Shown one piece after another: positions 1 to 7,074 of a DNA stretch of 10,968 bases. Source of the DNA: Gemmatimonadota bacterium (GTDB lineage: Bacteria > Gemmatimonadota > Gemmatimonadetes > Longimicrobiales > Longimicrobiaceae); contig JAHWJJ010000099.1 in assembly GCA_019348475.1 (NCBI GenBank), forward strand, positions 1 to 10,968, in the 5' to 3' direction. The stretch's first letter is position 1, and the number at the start of each line of letters is the position of its first letter. A model generated the notes under the pieces. The model had not been told where the DNA came from, searched no databases, and saw nothing but the letters and a program-made list of their open reading frames with translations. A program made the translations under genes and the position numbers.

Positions 1-66
1 CCTTTCACCCTTTCACCCTTTCACCCTTTCACCCTTTCACCCTTTCACCCTTTCATCCTTTCACCC
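1..66. repeat. Octamer tandem repeat (CCTTTCAC)n
   Basis: Eight consecutive head-to-tail copies of CCTTTCAC fill positions 1-64. Copy 7 (49-56) ends in T instead of C, and a partial CC follows. The array starts at the window edge, so its true length is unknown. It stops 3 bases before the TTGACA -35 box at 70-75, so copy-number change would alter the DNA just upstream of the promoter but not the promoter spacing. There are no unique spacers, so it is not a CRISPR array. Confidence 0.95.
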
Positions 67-69
67 GCT

Positions 70-98
70 TTGACATCCGCCGTCCCGTCCAGTAAAAT
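70..98 (+). promoter_or_regulatory. Sigma-70-type promoter of the polyprenyl synthase gene
   Basis: TTGACA at 70-75 matches the -35 consensus exactly. It is followed by a 17-bp spacer and TAAAAT at 93-98, which matches TATAAT at 5 of 6 positions. Transcription would start near 105, giving a leader of about 34 nt before the ATG at 139. The TTG of this -35 box is also the first possible start codon of a longer reading frame, so the promoter argues that translation starts at 139 instead. The match is seen directly; promoter activity is inferred. Confidence 0.72.
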
Positions 99-138
99 CC
101 CGCGATCCGTCCACAGCCCGGCACCCGAGCCCCAGCGC

Positions 139-1128
139 ATGAGCGTCCGCACCGCCGTTCCCCGCCTCGCCGACATCCAGGCCCCCATCCGGGAGCGTCT
201 GGACGCCGTCGTGGACGAGATCCGGCGCATCGTGGTCTCCGACTTTGCGCCGGTGGAGACGGTGAACGAGTACCTGATGAAGATCCGGGGGAAGCTGTTC
301 CGCCCGGGTCTCCTCCTGCTATGCGACGAGCTGGAGGGGCGGCCCAGCGCGCAGGCGGAGACGCTGGCCGGCATCGTGGAACTGGTGCACCTGGCCACCC
401 TGGTGCACGACGACGCGGTGGACCACTCGGTGCTGCGGCGGGGCATGCCTACGGTCAACGCGCTGTGGAGCCACCAGGTCGCCATCATCATGGGCGACTA
501 CCTCTACACGCGCTCGCTGATGGAGATCACCCGGCTGGGGCGCATCGAGCCCATCCAGGTGCTGGCGAACGCCGCCAACGACATGACCGTGGGCGAGATG
601 CGGCAGCTGTCGTCGCACGACGCGCTGCACTTTTCGCGGGACGACTACTACCGGCTGATCGACGCCAAGACGGCTTCGCTCATGGCCGCGGCCTGCGAGC
701 TGGGGGCCATCACCGGGGCCCCGCGGTACCGGGCGCAGCTCAAGACCTTCGGGCGCGAGCTGGGGCTGGCCTTCCAGATCGCCGACGACCTGCTGGACTA
801 CACCGCCGACAGCGCCGTCACCGGCAAGCCCACGGGGCTGGACCTGCGCGAGCACAAGGTCACCCTGCCGCTGATCGCCGTGCTGCCGCACCTGTCGCGC
901 GCCGAGCGGGCCCGCGTGGACGCGCTGTTCGCCGACCCCGAGCCGGACGACGACTCCATCGCCGGGGTGGTGGAGGTGGTGCGGGCCCGGGGCGGGCTGG
1001 AGTTTGCGCGGGAGGCGGCACTGGAGTGCGCCGGCCGCGCCGCCGACGCGCTGGACGGGCTGCCGCACGGCCCCGCGCTGGACGCGCTGCGCGACGGCAT
1101 CGTGTACGCCGTGGAGCGCCAGCGCTGA
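139..1128 (+). CDS. Polyprenyl diphosphate synthase (long-chain trans-isoprenyl diphosphate synthase)
   Basis: This enzyme adds isopentenyl diphosphate units to an allylic diphosphate, making the prenyl tail of respiratory quinones in the cytoplasm. The 329-residue product has both aspartate-rich Mg2+/diphosphate motifs: DDAVD at residues 91-95, followed by RRG, and DDLLD at 216-220, followed by GKPTGLDLREHK. FRP of the first conserved region lies near residue 50. The residue five before the first DD is Ala (LATLVHDD), as in long-chain enzymes and unlike the aromatic residue of short-chain farnesyl synthases; the exact product length cannot be read. The frame stays open to a TTG at 70, but that TTG is part of a strong promoter, so the ATG at 139 is preferred; it has no clear Shine-Dalgarno. 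The length fits the octaprenyl/heptaprenyl synthase family. The DUF4321-like gene follows after 83 bp on the same strand. Confidence 0.93.
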   Translation: MSVRTAVPRLADIQAPIRERLDAVVDEIRRIVVSDFAPVETVNEYLMKIRGKLFRPGLLLLCDELEGRPSAQAETLAGIVELVHLATLVHDDAVDHSVLRRGMPTVNALWSHQVAIIMGDYLYTRSLMEITRLGRIEPIQVLANAANDMTVGEMRQLSSHDALHFSRDDYYRLIDAKTASLMAAACELGAITGAPRYRAQLKTFGRELGLAFQIADDLLDYTADSAVTGKPTGLDLREHKVTLPLIAVLPHLSRAERARVDALFADPEPDDDSIAGVVEVVRARGGLEFAREAALECAGRAADALDGLPHGPALDALRDGIVYAVERQR

Positions 1129-1211
1129 ATTCGCGGGCGGGCGGCACTCGTCTTGCCTGCGGGCTGGGCGAACGCCGCACGACCACCAGATGAACGGGTT
1201 GGGGAGGTGAG

Positions 1212-1487
1212 ATGAGCGTAGGCGGACGCCGGCGCGCGGGCCGGATGCTGGTGGTGGTGCTGGTCGGGCTGCTGCTTGGGGCGCTGCTTTCGGAGCTGGC
1301 GATGCGGTTCATGCCCGACAGTACGGCGCGGACGTTCTTCACCACGTCGGTGGCGGCCGCGTTCGGGCCCCTGGTGGTGGACCTCGTCGCGATTGGCTTT
1401 ACCCTCGGTCCGCTGGTGCTGCGGCTGGATTTCCTGAGCGTGCTGGGCGTCCTGGTCGTCGCGCTGGCCGTGCGCACCTGGCTGTAG
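1212..1487 (+). CDS. DUF4321-like small membrane protein
   Basis: This 91-residue protein of unknown function is probably in the inner membrane. A basic N-terminus (GGRRRAGR) precedes a hydrophobic helix at about residues 12-30. A second hydrophobic stretch spans about 45-70 and a third about 73-88. The pattern of an N-terminal helix with LLGALLSEL, then VDLVAIGFTLG, then LDFLSVLGVLV near the C-terminus resembles the DUF4321 family as I recall it; this was not searched. The ATG is preceded by a strong Shine-Dalgarno, GGAGG at 1203-1207, 4 bases away. It lies 83 bp after the polyprenyl synthase gene with no terminator between, so the two are probably cotranscribed. A link to quinone or envelope metabolism is only suggested by that position. 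Confidence 0.8.
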   Translation: MSVGGRRRAGRMLVVVLVGLLLGALLSELAMRFMPDSTARTFFTTSVAAAFGPLVVDLVAIGFTLGPLVLRLDFLSVLGVLVVALAVRTWL

Positions 1488-1511
1488 CCGCCGCACCCGA
1501 TCCCATCAGCG

Positions 1512-1543
1512 AGCCCTCTCCGACCGTCGCGCCGGAGAGGGCT
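1512..1543 (+). terminator. Terminator hairpin after the DUF4321-like gene
   Basis: A perfect 11-bp stem, AGCCCTCTCCG (1512-1522) with CGGAGAGGGCT (1533-1543), encloses a 10-nt loop. It begins 24 bases after the stop codon. Only TTC follows, so the U-tract is nearly absent, as is common in GC-rich genomes. Position and stem strength support intrinsic termination of the polyprenyl synthase/DUF4321 unit. Confidence 0.65.
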
Positions 1544-1764
1544 TCGTGTGCCCCACCAGGAGCAGCTTGAAGGAGAAGCCGATCTTCGCTTCGCCTCTCC
1601 GTCCTGTGTGGGAGGCAATACCGAACGCGCCCCTGTGATCCTGAGGGAGCCGCCGCGCAGGTCAGTTGCGCGCGTGCGCTCTGAATGTAAAAGCCCGACG
1701 TCGGCAGGCGTTCAGCAGGTGTGGCAAGCTCAGCGCCGCGCCCCCTCCGCTCGCTTAGGCTCGC

Positions 1765-1791
1765 ACCTCCCCCAAAAACCCTGGCGGAGGT
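1765..1791. repeat. Inverted repeat with A5 in the loop
   Basis: ACCTCC (1765-1770) pairs with GGAGGT (1786-1791). The stem continues through one mismatch to CC/GG (1772-1773 with 1783-1784), around a loop containing AAAAA (1774-1778). It lies in the convergent spacer and could act as a bidirectional termination or RNA-processing structure, or be part of a dispersed intergenic repeat. Only the pairing is seen directly. Confidence 0.45.
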
Positions 1792-1872
1792 TGAACTGCG
1801 CATTCATCCCCACACGGGGTGCGCGCAATGCGGATGACTCAGGATGACTGGGTCGCCTTGCCGCGCCCGCAC

Positions 1873-1886
1873 GAGCGGCGCCGCTC
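1873..1886 (-). terminator. GC palindrome downstream of the HIT gene (possible terminator)
   Basis: GAGCGGCGCCGCTC is a perfect 14-bp palindrome, 29 bases beyond the HIT stop codon on the minus strand. A second GGCGCC-centred copy lies at 1901-1909, so alternative hairpins are possible. No T-run follows on the minus strand, so termination is only suggested by the location. Confidence 0.3.
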
Positions 1887-1915
1887 ACGGGCAGGACACG
1901 GCGGCGCCGGGCGCG

Positions 1916-2266
1916 TCAGGCCGTTCCGTGGCCGTGCATCTGCTTGCCGCCCAGGACGTGCACGTGCAGGTGCGGCACCGTCTGCCCGCCCTCGTCCCCC
2001 GCGTTGATGACCACGCGGTACCCGCGCTCCGCCACCCCCTCCTGCTCCGCCACCTTCCTGACCACCATCAGCAGGTGCCCGGCCAGCGCGTGGTCTTCGG
2101 GCGTAAGGTCCGCGATGGACGGGATCGGCTTGCGCGGGATCACCAGCACGTGCACCGGCGCGGCGGGGTTGATGTCGCGGATGGCGACGCAGTGCTCGTC
2201 CTGGTACACAAAGCTGCCGGGGATCTCGCCGTCGATGATCCTGCTGAAAATCGTCTTTTCCGCCAT
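1916..2266 (-). CDS. HIT family (HinT-like) nucleotide-binding hydrolase
   Basis: This 116-residue histidine-triad protein probably hydrolyses nucleoside phosphoramidates or aminoacyl-adenylates as a cytoplasmic dimer, as HinT relatives do. The signature HLHVHVLGG lies at residues 99-107 and contains the triad HxHxH. The N-terminus reads TIFSRIIDGEIPGSFVYQD and the middle HVLVIPRKPIPSI, both typical of bacterial HinT-type proteins, and the length is normal. The ATG at 2266 gives the canonical N-terminus. The frame extends 28 residues upstream to a GTG at 2350, but that extension is Pro/Arg-rich and unlike the family. No Shine-Dalgarno is visible. The gene is the last of the minus-strand block, 124 bp after prmA. 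Substrate cannot be assigned from sequence. Confidence 0.93.
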   Translation of the reverse strand: MAEKTIFSRIIDGEIPGSFVYQDEHCVAIRDINPAAPVHVLVIPRKPIPSIADLTPEDHALAGHLLMVVRKVAEQEGVAERGYRVVINAGDEGGQTVPHLHVHVLGGKQMHGHGTA

Positions 2267-2390
2267 GGGTGTCGGGGGGTTCGGTTGATGGGGATGCGCT
2301 GAACGGCCAGCGGGGCGCGGGTCGGGAGATCGCGGGATCGTGCCGGCCACGAAATCCGCCTTGAGCCTTTTTCGCCGATGGCCACGCCCG

Positions 2391-3272
2391 TCAGGCTACG
2401 GGGCAGAGCAGCGCGCTCCACCACTCTTCTTCCTCGTCGATGCGGACGATGCGAAAGCCCACGGCCTCCGCGTCGTGCATCACGGCGGGCGCCTCGGCGC
2501 GCAGGATGCCGCTGACGATCAGCCGCCCCTGCGGGGCCGCGCCGAGCACGTCGCGGAACGCGGGAAGGAGGGGGCGGATGATGCCGCTGAGGATGTTCGC
2601 CAGCACCACGTCGAAGCGGCCCAGCCCCGCAACGAGCTCCGCGTCCGCCATCGCTTCGACGATGCGGACGCGGTCCTCCACCTCGTTCCGCTCCAGGTTC
2701 TCGCGCGCGTTCAGGTTGGCGTCGGGGTCGTACTCCACGGCGACCACCTCCGCCGCGCCCAGCATGGCCGCCGTGATCGCCAGGATGGCGCTGCCGGAGC
2801 CCACGTCCAGCACCCGGTCCCCGGGGCGCAGCGCGTCGTTCAGCAGGCGCAGGCATCCGCGCGTGGTGGCGTGCTCGCCCGTGCCGAACGCCATCTGCGG
2901 GTCGATGTCCACCACCACCTGCCCGGGCCGCGCCTCCCACTCCGTCCAGGTGGGCTTCACCACGATGCGCTCCGTCACCTGGCGCGGCGCCAGCCCTTCG
3001 CGCCACCTGGCGGCCCAGTCCTCGTTGGCCTGCCAGCGCCAGTGGACCTCCGGCGCCGCCGCGGAGGGCAGCTCTTCCGCCAGCGCGTCGCGCAGCTCCG
3101 CCACGTACGCCTCCGGATCGCGCGGCTCGGGCAGGTAGGTCACCACGCCCCCCTCGGCCTCCTGCACCGCCCAGCTTCCCCGCCCCACCAGCACCTCGGC
3201 GGCCAGGGGGAGCAGCTCGGGATCCGCCATGCGGATGGTGAGGACCAGCCAGCGCTCCGGCTGCGCCGTCAC
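2391..3272 (-). CDS. prmA: Ribosomal protein L11 methyltransferase
   Basis: PrmA trimethylates lysines and the N-terminus of ribosomal protein L11 using S-adenosylmethionine. The SAM-binding motif [11 protein letters not shown], is at residues 155-164. The family-specific FGTGEHATT lies at 129-137, and the catalytic-loop equivalent DVVLANIL at 221-228. The N-terminal substrate-recognition domain covers about residues 1-100. With the GTG at 3272 the protein is 293 residues, matching the usual PrmA length. That GTG overlaps the dnaJ stop codon (GTGA, 4 bp), suggesting translational coupling. A frame opening further upstream would add 45 low-complexity residues lying inside dnaJ and is not credible. 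It follows dnaJ and precedes the HIT gene, an arrangement tying chaperone and translation-quality functions together. Confidence 0.95.
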   Translation of the reverse strand: MTAQPERWLVLTIRMADPELLPLAAEVLVGRGSWAVQEAEGGVVTYLPEPRDPEAYVAELRDALAEELPSAAAPEVHWRWQANEDWAARWREGLAPRQVTERIVVKPTWTEWEARPGQVVVDIDPQMAFGTGEHATTRGCLRLLNDALRPGDRVLDVGSGSAILAITAAMLGAAEVVAVEYDPDANLNARENLERNEVEDRVRIVEAMADAELVAGLGRFDVVLANILSGIIRPLLPAFRDVLGAAPQGRLIVSGILRAEAPAVMHDAEAVGFRIVRIDEEEEWWSALLCPVA

Positions 3273-4429
3273 GCCGCGAACGCGTCGCGCACGCGGCTCC
3301 AGAAGCCCTTGCCGCGCCGCGTCCCCGCCGCCGGAACGGGGTCTTCCAGCTCCGCCAGCTGGCGGAAGAGCGCCTCCTGGTCGGGACTGAGCTCGGTGGG
3401 CGTCCACACGTGCACGCGCACCTGCTGGTCACCCCGGCCGCCGCCGCCCAGGTAGGGCAGCCCCTTGCCGCGCAGCGTGAAGGTTTCGCCGCTCTGGACG
3501 CCCGCGGGGATGCGCACCTTCTCCTCGCCGTACACCGTGGGCACCTCCACCTCGCGCCCCAGCGCCGCCTGGCTGAACGAGACGGGAAGGTCGTAGATCA
3601 GGTCGCTCCCCTCGCGGATGAAGCGCGCGTCCTCTTCCACCTCGATCACCACGATCACGTCGCCGCGGGGGCCGCCGCGCGGGCCGGCGTTCCCCACCCC
3701 GCGCATGGTCAGGTAGTTGTCGCTGCTCACGCCCGCCGGGATGTCCACGTCCAGCGTGTGCTCGCCGCGCTGGCGGCCGTCGCCGCTGCAGGTCTTGCAC
3801 GGGTTCTTGATGACGCGGCCTTCGCCGCGGCAGGTGGGACAGACCGACGCGCTGACGAACTGGCCGAAGACGCTGCGCTGCACCGTGCGCACCTGTCCCG
3901 CGCCCTGGCAGGTGGTGCAGGTGTCTGCGCCGCCCTCGTCCGTGCTCCCCGCGCCGTTGCAGGTGGCGCACGGATCCAGCGCGCGGATCAGCACCCGCTT
4001 GCGCACCCCTGTCGCCACCTCCTCCAGGGTGATGGGCACGCGGATCTGCAGGTCCTTGCCCTTCTGCACGCCCCCGCGGCCGGTGCGCCCGCCAAAGCCC
4101 TCGAAGCCCCCGCCGAACCCGAAGTCGCGCATGAAGATGTTCAGCGCGTCCTCGAAGCCGAACCCGCCAAAGCCGGCGCCGGCCCCGGCGCCGCCGCGCT
4201 TTACCCCCGCGTGGCCGTAGCGGTCGTACGCGGCGCGCTTCTCGGGATCGCGCAGGATCTCGTAAGCCTCGGTGGCCTCCTTGAACTTGTCCTCCGCCTC
4301 CCTGTCGCCGCCGTTGCGGTCCGGGTGGTACTGCAGGGCAAGCTTGCGGTACGCCTTCTTTATGGACTCGCCGTCGGCGGCCTTTTCGACCCCGAGGACC
4401 TCGTAGTAGTCTCGCACGGTGCTCATCAT
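3269..4429 (-). CDS. dnaJ: Molecular chaperone DnaJ (type I Hsp40)
   Basis: DnaJ delivers unfolded clients to DnaK and stimulates its ATPase. The J domain spans about residues 6-72 with the essential HPD at 35-37. A Gly/Phe-rich linker follows at about 79-118. Four CxxCxGxG zinc-binding repeats start at Cys154, Cys171, Cys197 and Cys211, coordinating two zinc ions. The C-terminal substrate-binding beta domains follow. All elements are present at normal length (386 residues). The start is ATGATG (4429 or 4426), with a GGAAAG Shine-Dalgarno-like stretch about 5 bases upstream. It follows hrcA directly; no grpE or dnaK lies in this window. The 144-bp gap from hrcA holds two tandem repeat arrays. 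Confidence 0.97.
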   Translation of the reverse strand: MMSTVRDYYEVLGVEKAADGESIKKAYRKLALQYHPDRNGGDREAEDKFKEATEAYEILRDPEKRAAYDRYGHAGVKRGGAGAGAGFGGFGFEDALNIFMRDFGFGGGFEGFGGRTGRGGVQKGKDLQIRVPITLEEVATGVRKRVLIRALDPCATCNGAGSTDEGGADTCTTCQGAGQVRTVQRSVFGQFVSASVCPTCRGEGRVIKNPCKTCSGDGRQRGEHTLDVDIPAGVSSDNYLTMRGVGNAGPRGGPRGDVIVVIEVEEDARFIREGSDLIYDLPVSFSQAALGREVEVPTVYGEEKVRIPAGVQSGETFTLRGKGLPYLGGGGRGDQQVRVHVWTPTELSPDQEALFRQLAELEDPVPAAGTRRGKGFWSRVRDAFAA

Positions 4430-4480
4430 GGCGCTTTCCGCATGTGTATCAGCTTCCTCTGTCTCGACGACTTCCCGACC

Positions 4481-4534
4481 CCCAGTGCCCAGTGCCCAGT
4501 GCCCAGTGCCCAGTGCCCAGTGCCCAGTGCCCAG
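4481..4534. repeat. Heptamer tandem repeat (CCCAGTG)n
   Basis: Seven perfect copies of CCCAGTG (4481-4529) are followed by a partial CCCAG (4530-4534), in the hrcA-dnaJ gap. The unit reads CACTGGG on the transcribed strand. The dnaJ start lies 52 bases beyond the array, so the array would be in the hrcA-dnaJ transcript. Heptamer arrays of this style resemble the short tandemly repeated repetitive sequences known in cyanobacteria. That is a likeness in form, not evidence of shared origin. Confidence 0.97.
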
Positions 4535-4538
4535 CCGG

Positions 4539-4580
4539 CTATTCCCTATTCCCTATTCCCTATTCCCTATTCCCTATTCC
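4539..4580. repeat. Heptamer tandem repeat (CTATTCC)n overlapping the hrcA stop
   Basis: Six perfect copies of CTATTCC (GGAATAG on the coding strand) run from 4539 to 4580. The copy at 4574-4580 lies inside hrcA and supplies its last Glu codon and TAG stop; the others are downstream. Only CCGG separates this array from the adjacent CCCAGTG array, and the junction AGCCGGCT (4533-4540) is a perfect palindrome. Confidence 0.97.
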
Positions 4581-5626
4581 AGCAGCTCCGACACCATCGC
4601 CGACGCCCCCTCCACCATTGCGATCACCCGCTCGTACGGCATCCGCGTCGGCCCGATCACCCCCACCACGCCTTTCAGCTCGCCCAGGCGGTACTCCGAG
4701 GTCACCAGCGTGAACCCGGAGAGCGCCGGGTCCGCATGCTCTCCCCCGATGGTGATCCGCAGCCCGTCCGCGGCGCCGCGGTTGGCGACCGCGTTCTTCA
4801 GCAGGTCGCGCTGCTCCGTGAGGGAGATCAGGGAGCGGAGCCGCTCGCCGGAGTTGAACTCCGGCTGCTCGGCCAGCACCGCCGCGCTCCCCAGCAGCAC
4901 CTCGTCCTGCCCCGCCGTCACCGGCGCGAACCACTCCTCGCCCGACTGCAAAAACACGTTCAGCAGCCCCGCGCCCGGATCGTCGGAAGGCACGCTGTCG
5001 CGCAGCCGCACGGGCAGGGTCGCGCGGATCTCGCGAAGGGTGTGCCCGGCCAGCCGCTCGTTCAGCAGCGCGGCGACCGACGCCAGCGCCGTCGCCGGGA
5101 TCGCCGCCGGCACGTCCACGTAGATGGTGCGGACACCGGCCGCCCGCAGCGACATGACCAGCAGCACCCGCGACTCGTGCACGGCGATCAGGTCCAGCCG
5201 CTCCAGCATGGCCTCTTCCATCCGCGGCGCCACGGCGATCCCCAGCTCCTGCGTCAGCAGCCCCAGCACCTGTGCGGCGCGGCGCAGCAGCCGCTCGATG
5301 GCCGCACCCTCGCCCCCCTGCAGCAGTTCCGTCCGCAGCGCCGCCTGCTCGGCGCTGGTGAGCGACGGTCGGTCCATCAGCGCGTCCACGTACAGCCGGT
5401 ACGCCAGGTCCGTGGGAACGCGCCCGGCGGAGGTGTGAGGATGGTACAGGTACCCTTTTTCCTCCAGGTCGCTCATGGTGTTGCGCACCGTCGCGGGAGA
5501 AATGCCCAGCCGGAACCGGCGCGCCACGTTGCGGCTGCCGGCCGGCTCGGCGGTCTCCACGTAGGTGCGGATCACCGCTTCCAGGATCTGGTGCTCGCGC
5601 TCGGAAAGGGGTTCGCCCGTGCTCAT
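4574..5626 (-). CDS. hrcA: Heat-inducible transcription repressor HrcA
   Basis: HrcA represses class I heat-shock operons (dnaK, groE) by binding CIRCE operators, and its folding depends on GroEL. The 350-residue product has the normal length. An N-terminal winged helix covers about residues 5-75, with LGISPATVRNTMSDLEEKG followed by HTSAGRVPTDLAYRLYVD. The conserved C-terminal GVVGVIGPTRMPYERVI, typical of the family, is also present. The ATG at 5626 gives the canonical start; no Shine-Dalgarno is visible. No CIRCE inverted repeat (TTAGCACTC-N9-GAGTGCTAA) was seen in the upstream gap or elsewhere in the window, so autoregulation through CIRCE is not apparent here. hemW lies 196 bp upstream and dnaJ 144 bp downstream on the same strand. 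Confidence 0.96.
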   Translation of the reverse strand: MSTGEPLSEREHQILEAVIRTYVETAEPAGSRNVARRFRLGISPATVRNTMSDLEEKGYLYHPHTSAGRVPTDLAYRLYVDALMDRPSLTSAEQAALRTELLQGGEGAAIERLLRRAAQVLGLLTQELGIAVAPRMEEAMLERLDLIAVHESRVLLVMSLRAAGVRTIYVDVPAAIPATALASVAALLNERLAGHTLREIRATLPVRLRDSVPSDDPGAGLLNVFLQSGEEWFAPVTAGQDEVLLGSAAVLAEQPEFNSGERLRSLISLTEQRDLLKNAVANRGAADGLRITIGGEHADPALSGFTLVTSEYRLGELKGVVGVIGPTRMPYERVIAMVEGASAMVSELLE

Positions 5627-5661
5627 GGTGCGCAGTGGGAAATCGGCCGCAAAACCCGATG

Positions 5662-5690
5662 AATCTGCCCGCCGGCGGCTGCGCGGTCAA
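5662..5690 (-). promoter_or_regulatory. Possible hrcA promoter
   Basis: On the minus strand, TTGACC (5690-5685) is followed by a 17-bp spacer and CAGATT (5667-5662). The -35 matches consensus at 5 of 6 positions, the -10 at only 3 of 6. A start near 5655 would leave a leader of about 30 nt before the hrcA ATG. The hemW-hrcA gap of 196 bp is long enough for a separate promoter. This is a weak call. Confidence 0.35.
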
Positions 5691-5822
5691 TCCCGCGCGC
5701 CGCCGGCTCTTCCCTAAAACCTCCGGCGCCCGCCGTGCGCGGATGCGCCGGCCCCGGCTGCACGGCAAGAACGGGGACGCCCCGCGTGCGCCGATCCGGC
5801 CGGCAGCGCGCGCCGAATGCTG

Positions 5823-7028
5823 TCAAAGCTGCAGGGCCGGCACCCGCTCGCACTCGGTTTCCGCCGCGGACGCCATCTGCACCGCCAGGGTATCCAGCAG
5901 CAGCCATCCCTCCGCCGTCAACCGCAGCCGGTCCGCGCGCTCCGCCGCCCACCCGCGCTCCGCCCACTGCGCGGCAAGGGCGCGGACCGCATCCCCCGCG
6001 TCCTCCAGCGGCCACCCCTCGTCCGTCCGCAGACGCAGCCAGGCGCGCTCCAGCCCGCCCGTGTCCTCGTCCACCGTCTCCTCCGCCTCGGTGGGCAGCC
6101 GGCCGGCGGCCACGCGGTCGCGGTAGTCGTCCCAGCCGCGCACGTTCCACCGCCGCAGGGGCGGATAGAAGGCGTGCGATCCGGGGCCCAGCGCCGCGTA
6201 CGGCTCCCCCGTCCAGTAGACGAAGTTGTGGCGCGAGCGGCGGCCCGCGCGCCCGAAGTTGCTCACCTCGTAGTGCTCGAACCCCGCCGACGTCAGCGTG
6301 TGGTGCGCCAGCAGGTACTCGTCGGCGTAGCGGTCCTCGTCCGCCAGCGTCTCGCGCCCTTCGCCCACCCAGCGCCCCAGCGGCGCCGCGGCCTCCGCCG
6401 TCAGGCCGTAGAGCGAGACGTGCTCCGGCTCCAGCAGCAGCGCGCGGAACAGGTCCTGGCCCCAGTCGCGCCCCAGCCGGTCCGGCACGCCAAAGATCAG
6501 GTCGATGCTCACGTTGCCGATCCCCGCCTGGCGCGCCGCCGCGAAGGCGCGCGCGGGGCCTTCGGGCCCGTGCAGCCGGCCCATCCACTTCAGCGTGGGC
6601 TCGTGGAACGTCTGCGCGCCCAGGGAGATGCGGTTCACCCCCGCGGCCCGCCAGCCGCGCGCCACCTCGGGCGTAAAGCTTTCCGGGTTGGCCTCGCACG
6701 TCCACTCCGCGCCGTCGTCCCAGCGCGCCCAGGGATACAGCCGCTCGCGCAGCGCCGCCATGGCGTGGGGCCCCAGCAGCGACGGAGTGCCGCCGCCCAC
6801 GTAGACGGTGTCCAGCCGCAGCGGCGCCGTCCACCCGCGCTCCTGCGCCAGCATCCGCATCTCCCCCGCGACCGCGTCCAGCCAGTCGGCCGTGGGCGCC
6901 TCGCGCGTGGCCTGCACCGCGAAGTCGCAGTACGAGCACCGCCGCGTGCAGAACGGCACGTGCAGGTACAGTGAACGCGGCCGGTCGTCCGCGGATCGGT
7001 GGATGTCGGTCAACGGATTGCGCTGCAT
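5823..7028 (-). CDS. hemW: Radical SAM heme chaperone HemW
   Basis: HemW is a radical SAM protein that binds heme and delivers it to respiratory enzymes; it was long annotated as oxygen-independent coproporphyrinogen oxidase. The [4Fe-4S] motif CTRRCSYCDF has Cys at residues 27, 31 and 34. Phe, not Cys, follows the last CxxC pair, which separates HemW from the true oxidase HemN. Family motifs follow: GGGTPSLL (78-85), EANPES (112-117), RISLGAQTF (133-141), SIDLIFGVPD (174-183), HNFVYW (267-272) and GPGSHAF (281-287), then a C-terminal winged-helix-like region. The ATG at 7028 gives 401 residues and puts YLHVPFC at the usual position. An alternative TTG at 7196 overlaps the dprA stop (TTGA), but it would add 56 residues translated partly from a tandem repeat. 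No Shine-Dalgarno is visible at 7028. Confidence 0.93.
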   Translation of the reverse strand: MQRNPLTDIHRSADDRPRSLYLHVPFCTRRCSYCDFAVQATREAPTADWLDAVAGEMRMLAQERGWTAPLRLDTVYVGGGTPSLLGPHAMAALRERLYPWARWDDGAEWTCEANPESFTPEVARGWRAAGVNRISLGAQTFHEPTLKWMGRLHGPEGPARAFAAARQAGIGNVSIDLIFGVPDRLGRDWGQDLFRALLLEPEHVSLYGLTAEAAAPLGRWVGEGRETLADEDRYADEYLLAHHTLTSAGFEHYEVSNFGRAGRRSRHNFVYWTGEPYAALGPGSHAFYPPLRRWNVRGWDDYRDRVAAGRLPTEAEETVDEDTGGLERAWLRLRTDEGWPLEDAGDAVRALAAQWAERGWAAERADRLRLTAEGWLLLDTLAVQMASAAETECERVPALQL

Positions 7029-7074
7029 GGGGATAACGACACCGGAGCCCGCCCCGCGTTCCGCCGGGGGACGA

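Larger units (their letters stand above)
1544..1915. other. Gene-free spacer between convergent genes
   Basis: About 370 bases between a plus-strand and a minus-strand gene end hold no frame with convincing coding character and no recognisable tRNA or small RNA. The spacer contains a 10-bp palindrome CCGACGTCGG (1695-1704), a hairpin at 1765-1791, a CCCC-ACAC-GGGG hairpin (1808-1819) and a 14-bp palindrome (1873-1886). The stretch around 1635-1800 (CCTGAGGGAGCC, then CGCTCGCTTAGGCTCGCACCTCCCCCAAAAA) reads like intergenic sequence dispersed in many copies in related genomes. That is an impression and was not checked. Confidence 0.5.

Noticed and set aside
1..66. CRISPR-like array from regularly spaced repeats
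   Set aside because: The units are directly adjacent with no spacers and are only 8 bp; the same argument excludes the arrays at 4481-4580 and 7075-7117.
2267..2350. N-terminal extension of the HIT protein from a GTG at 2350
   Set aside because: The 28 extra residues are Pro/Arg-rich, have no family counterpart, and the ATG at 2266 gives the standard HinT start.
3273..3407. 45-residue N-terminal extension of PrmA
   Set aside because: It lies entirely within dnaJ, is low-complexity, and would exceed the family length; the GTG at 3272 gives exactly the usual size.
3410..5662. Very long plus-strand open frame (about 750 codons) across dnaJ, the repeats and hrcA
   Set aside because: It is an antisense shadow of two well-supported genes. 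The product is His/Arg/Ala-rich without domains, as expected in GC-rich DNA.
5627..5822. CIRCE operator upstream of hrcA
   Set aside because: No TTAGCACTC/GAGTGCTAA half-sites are present; the GC-rich inverted repeats here (such as CCGCCGGCGG) do not match.
5823..7028. Annotation as coproporphyrinogen III oxidase HemN
   Set aside because: The cluster motif CxxxCxxC is followed by DF, without the extra Cys of true HemN, and the downstream motifs are those of HemW.
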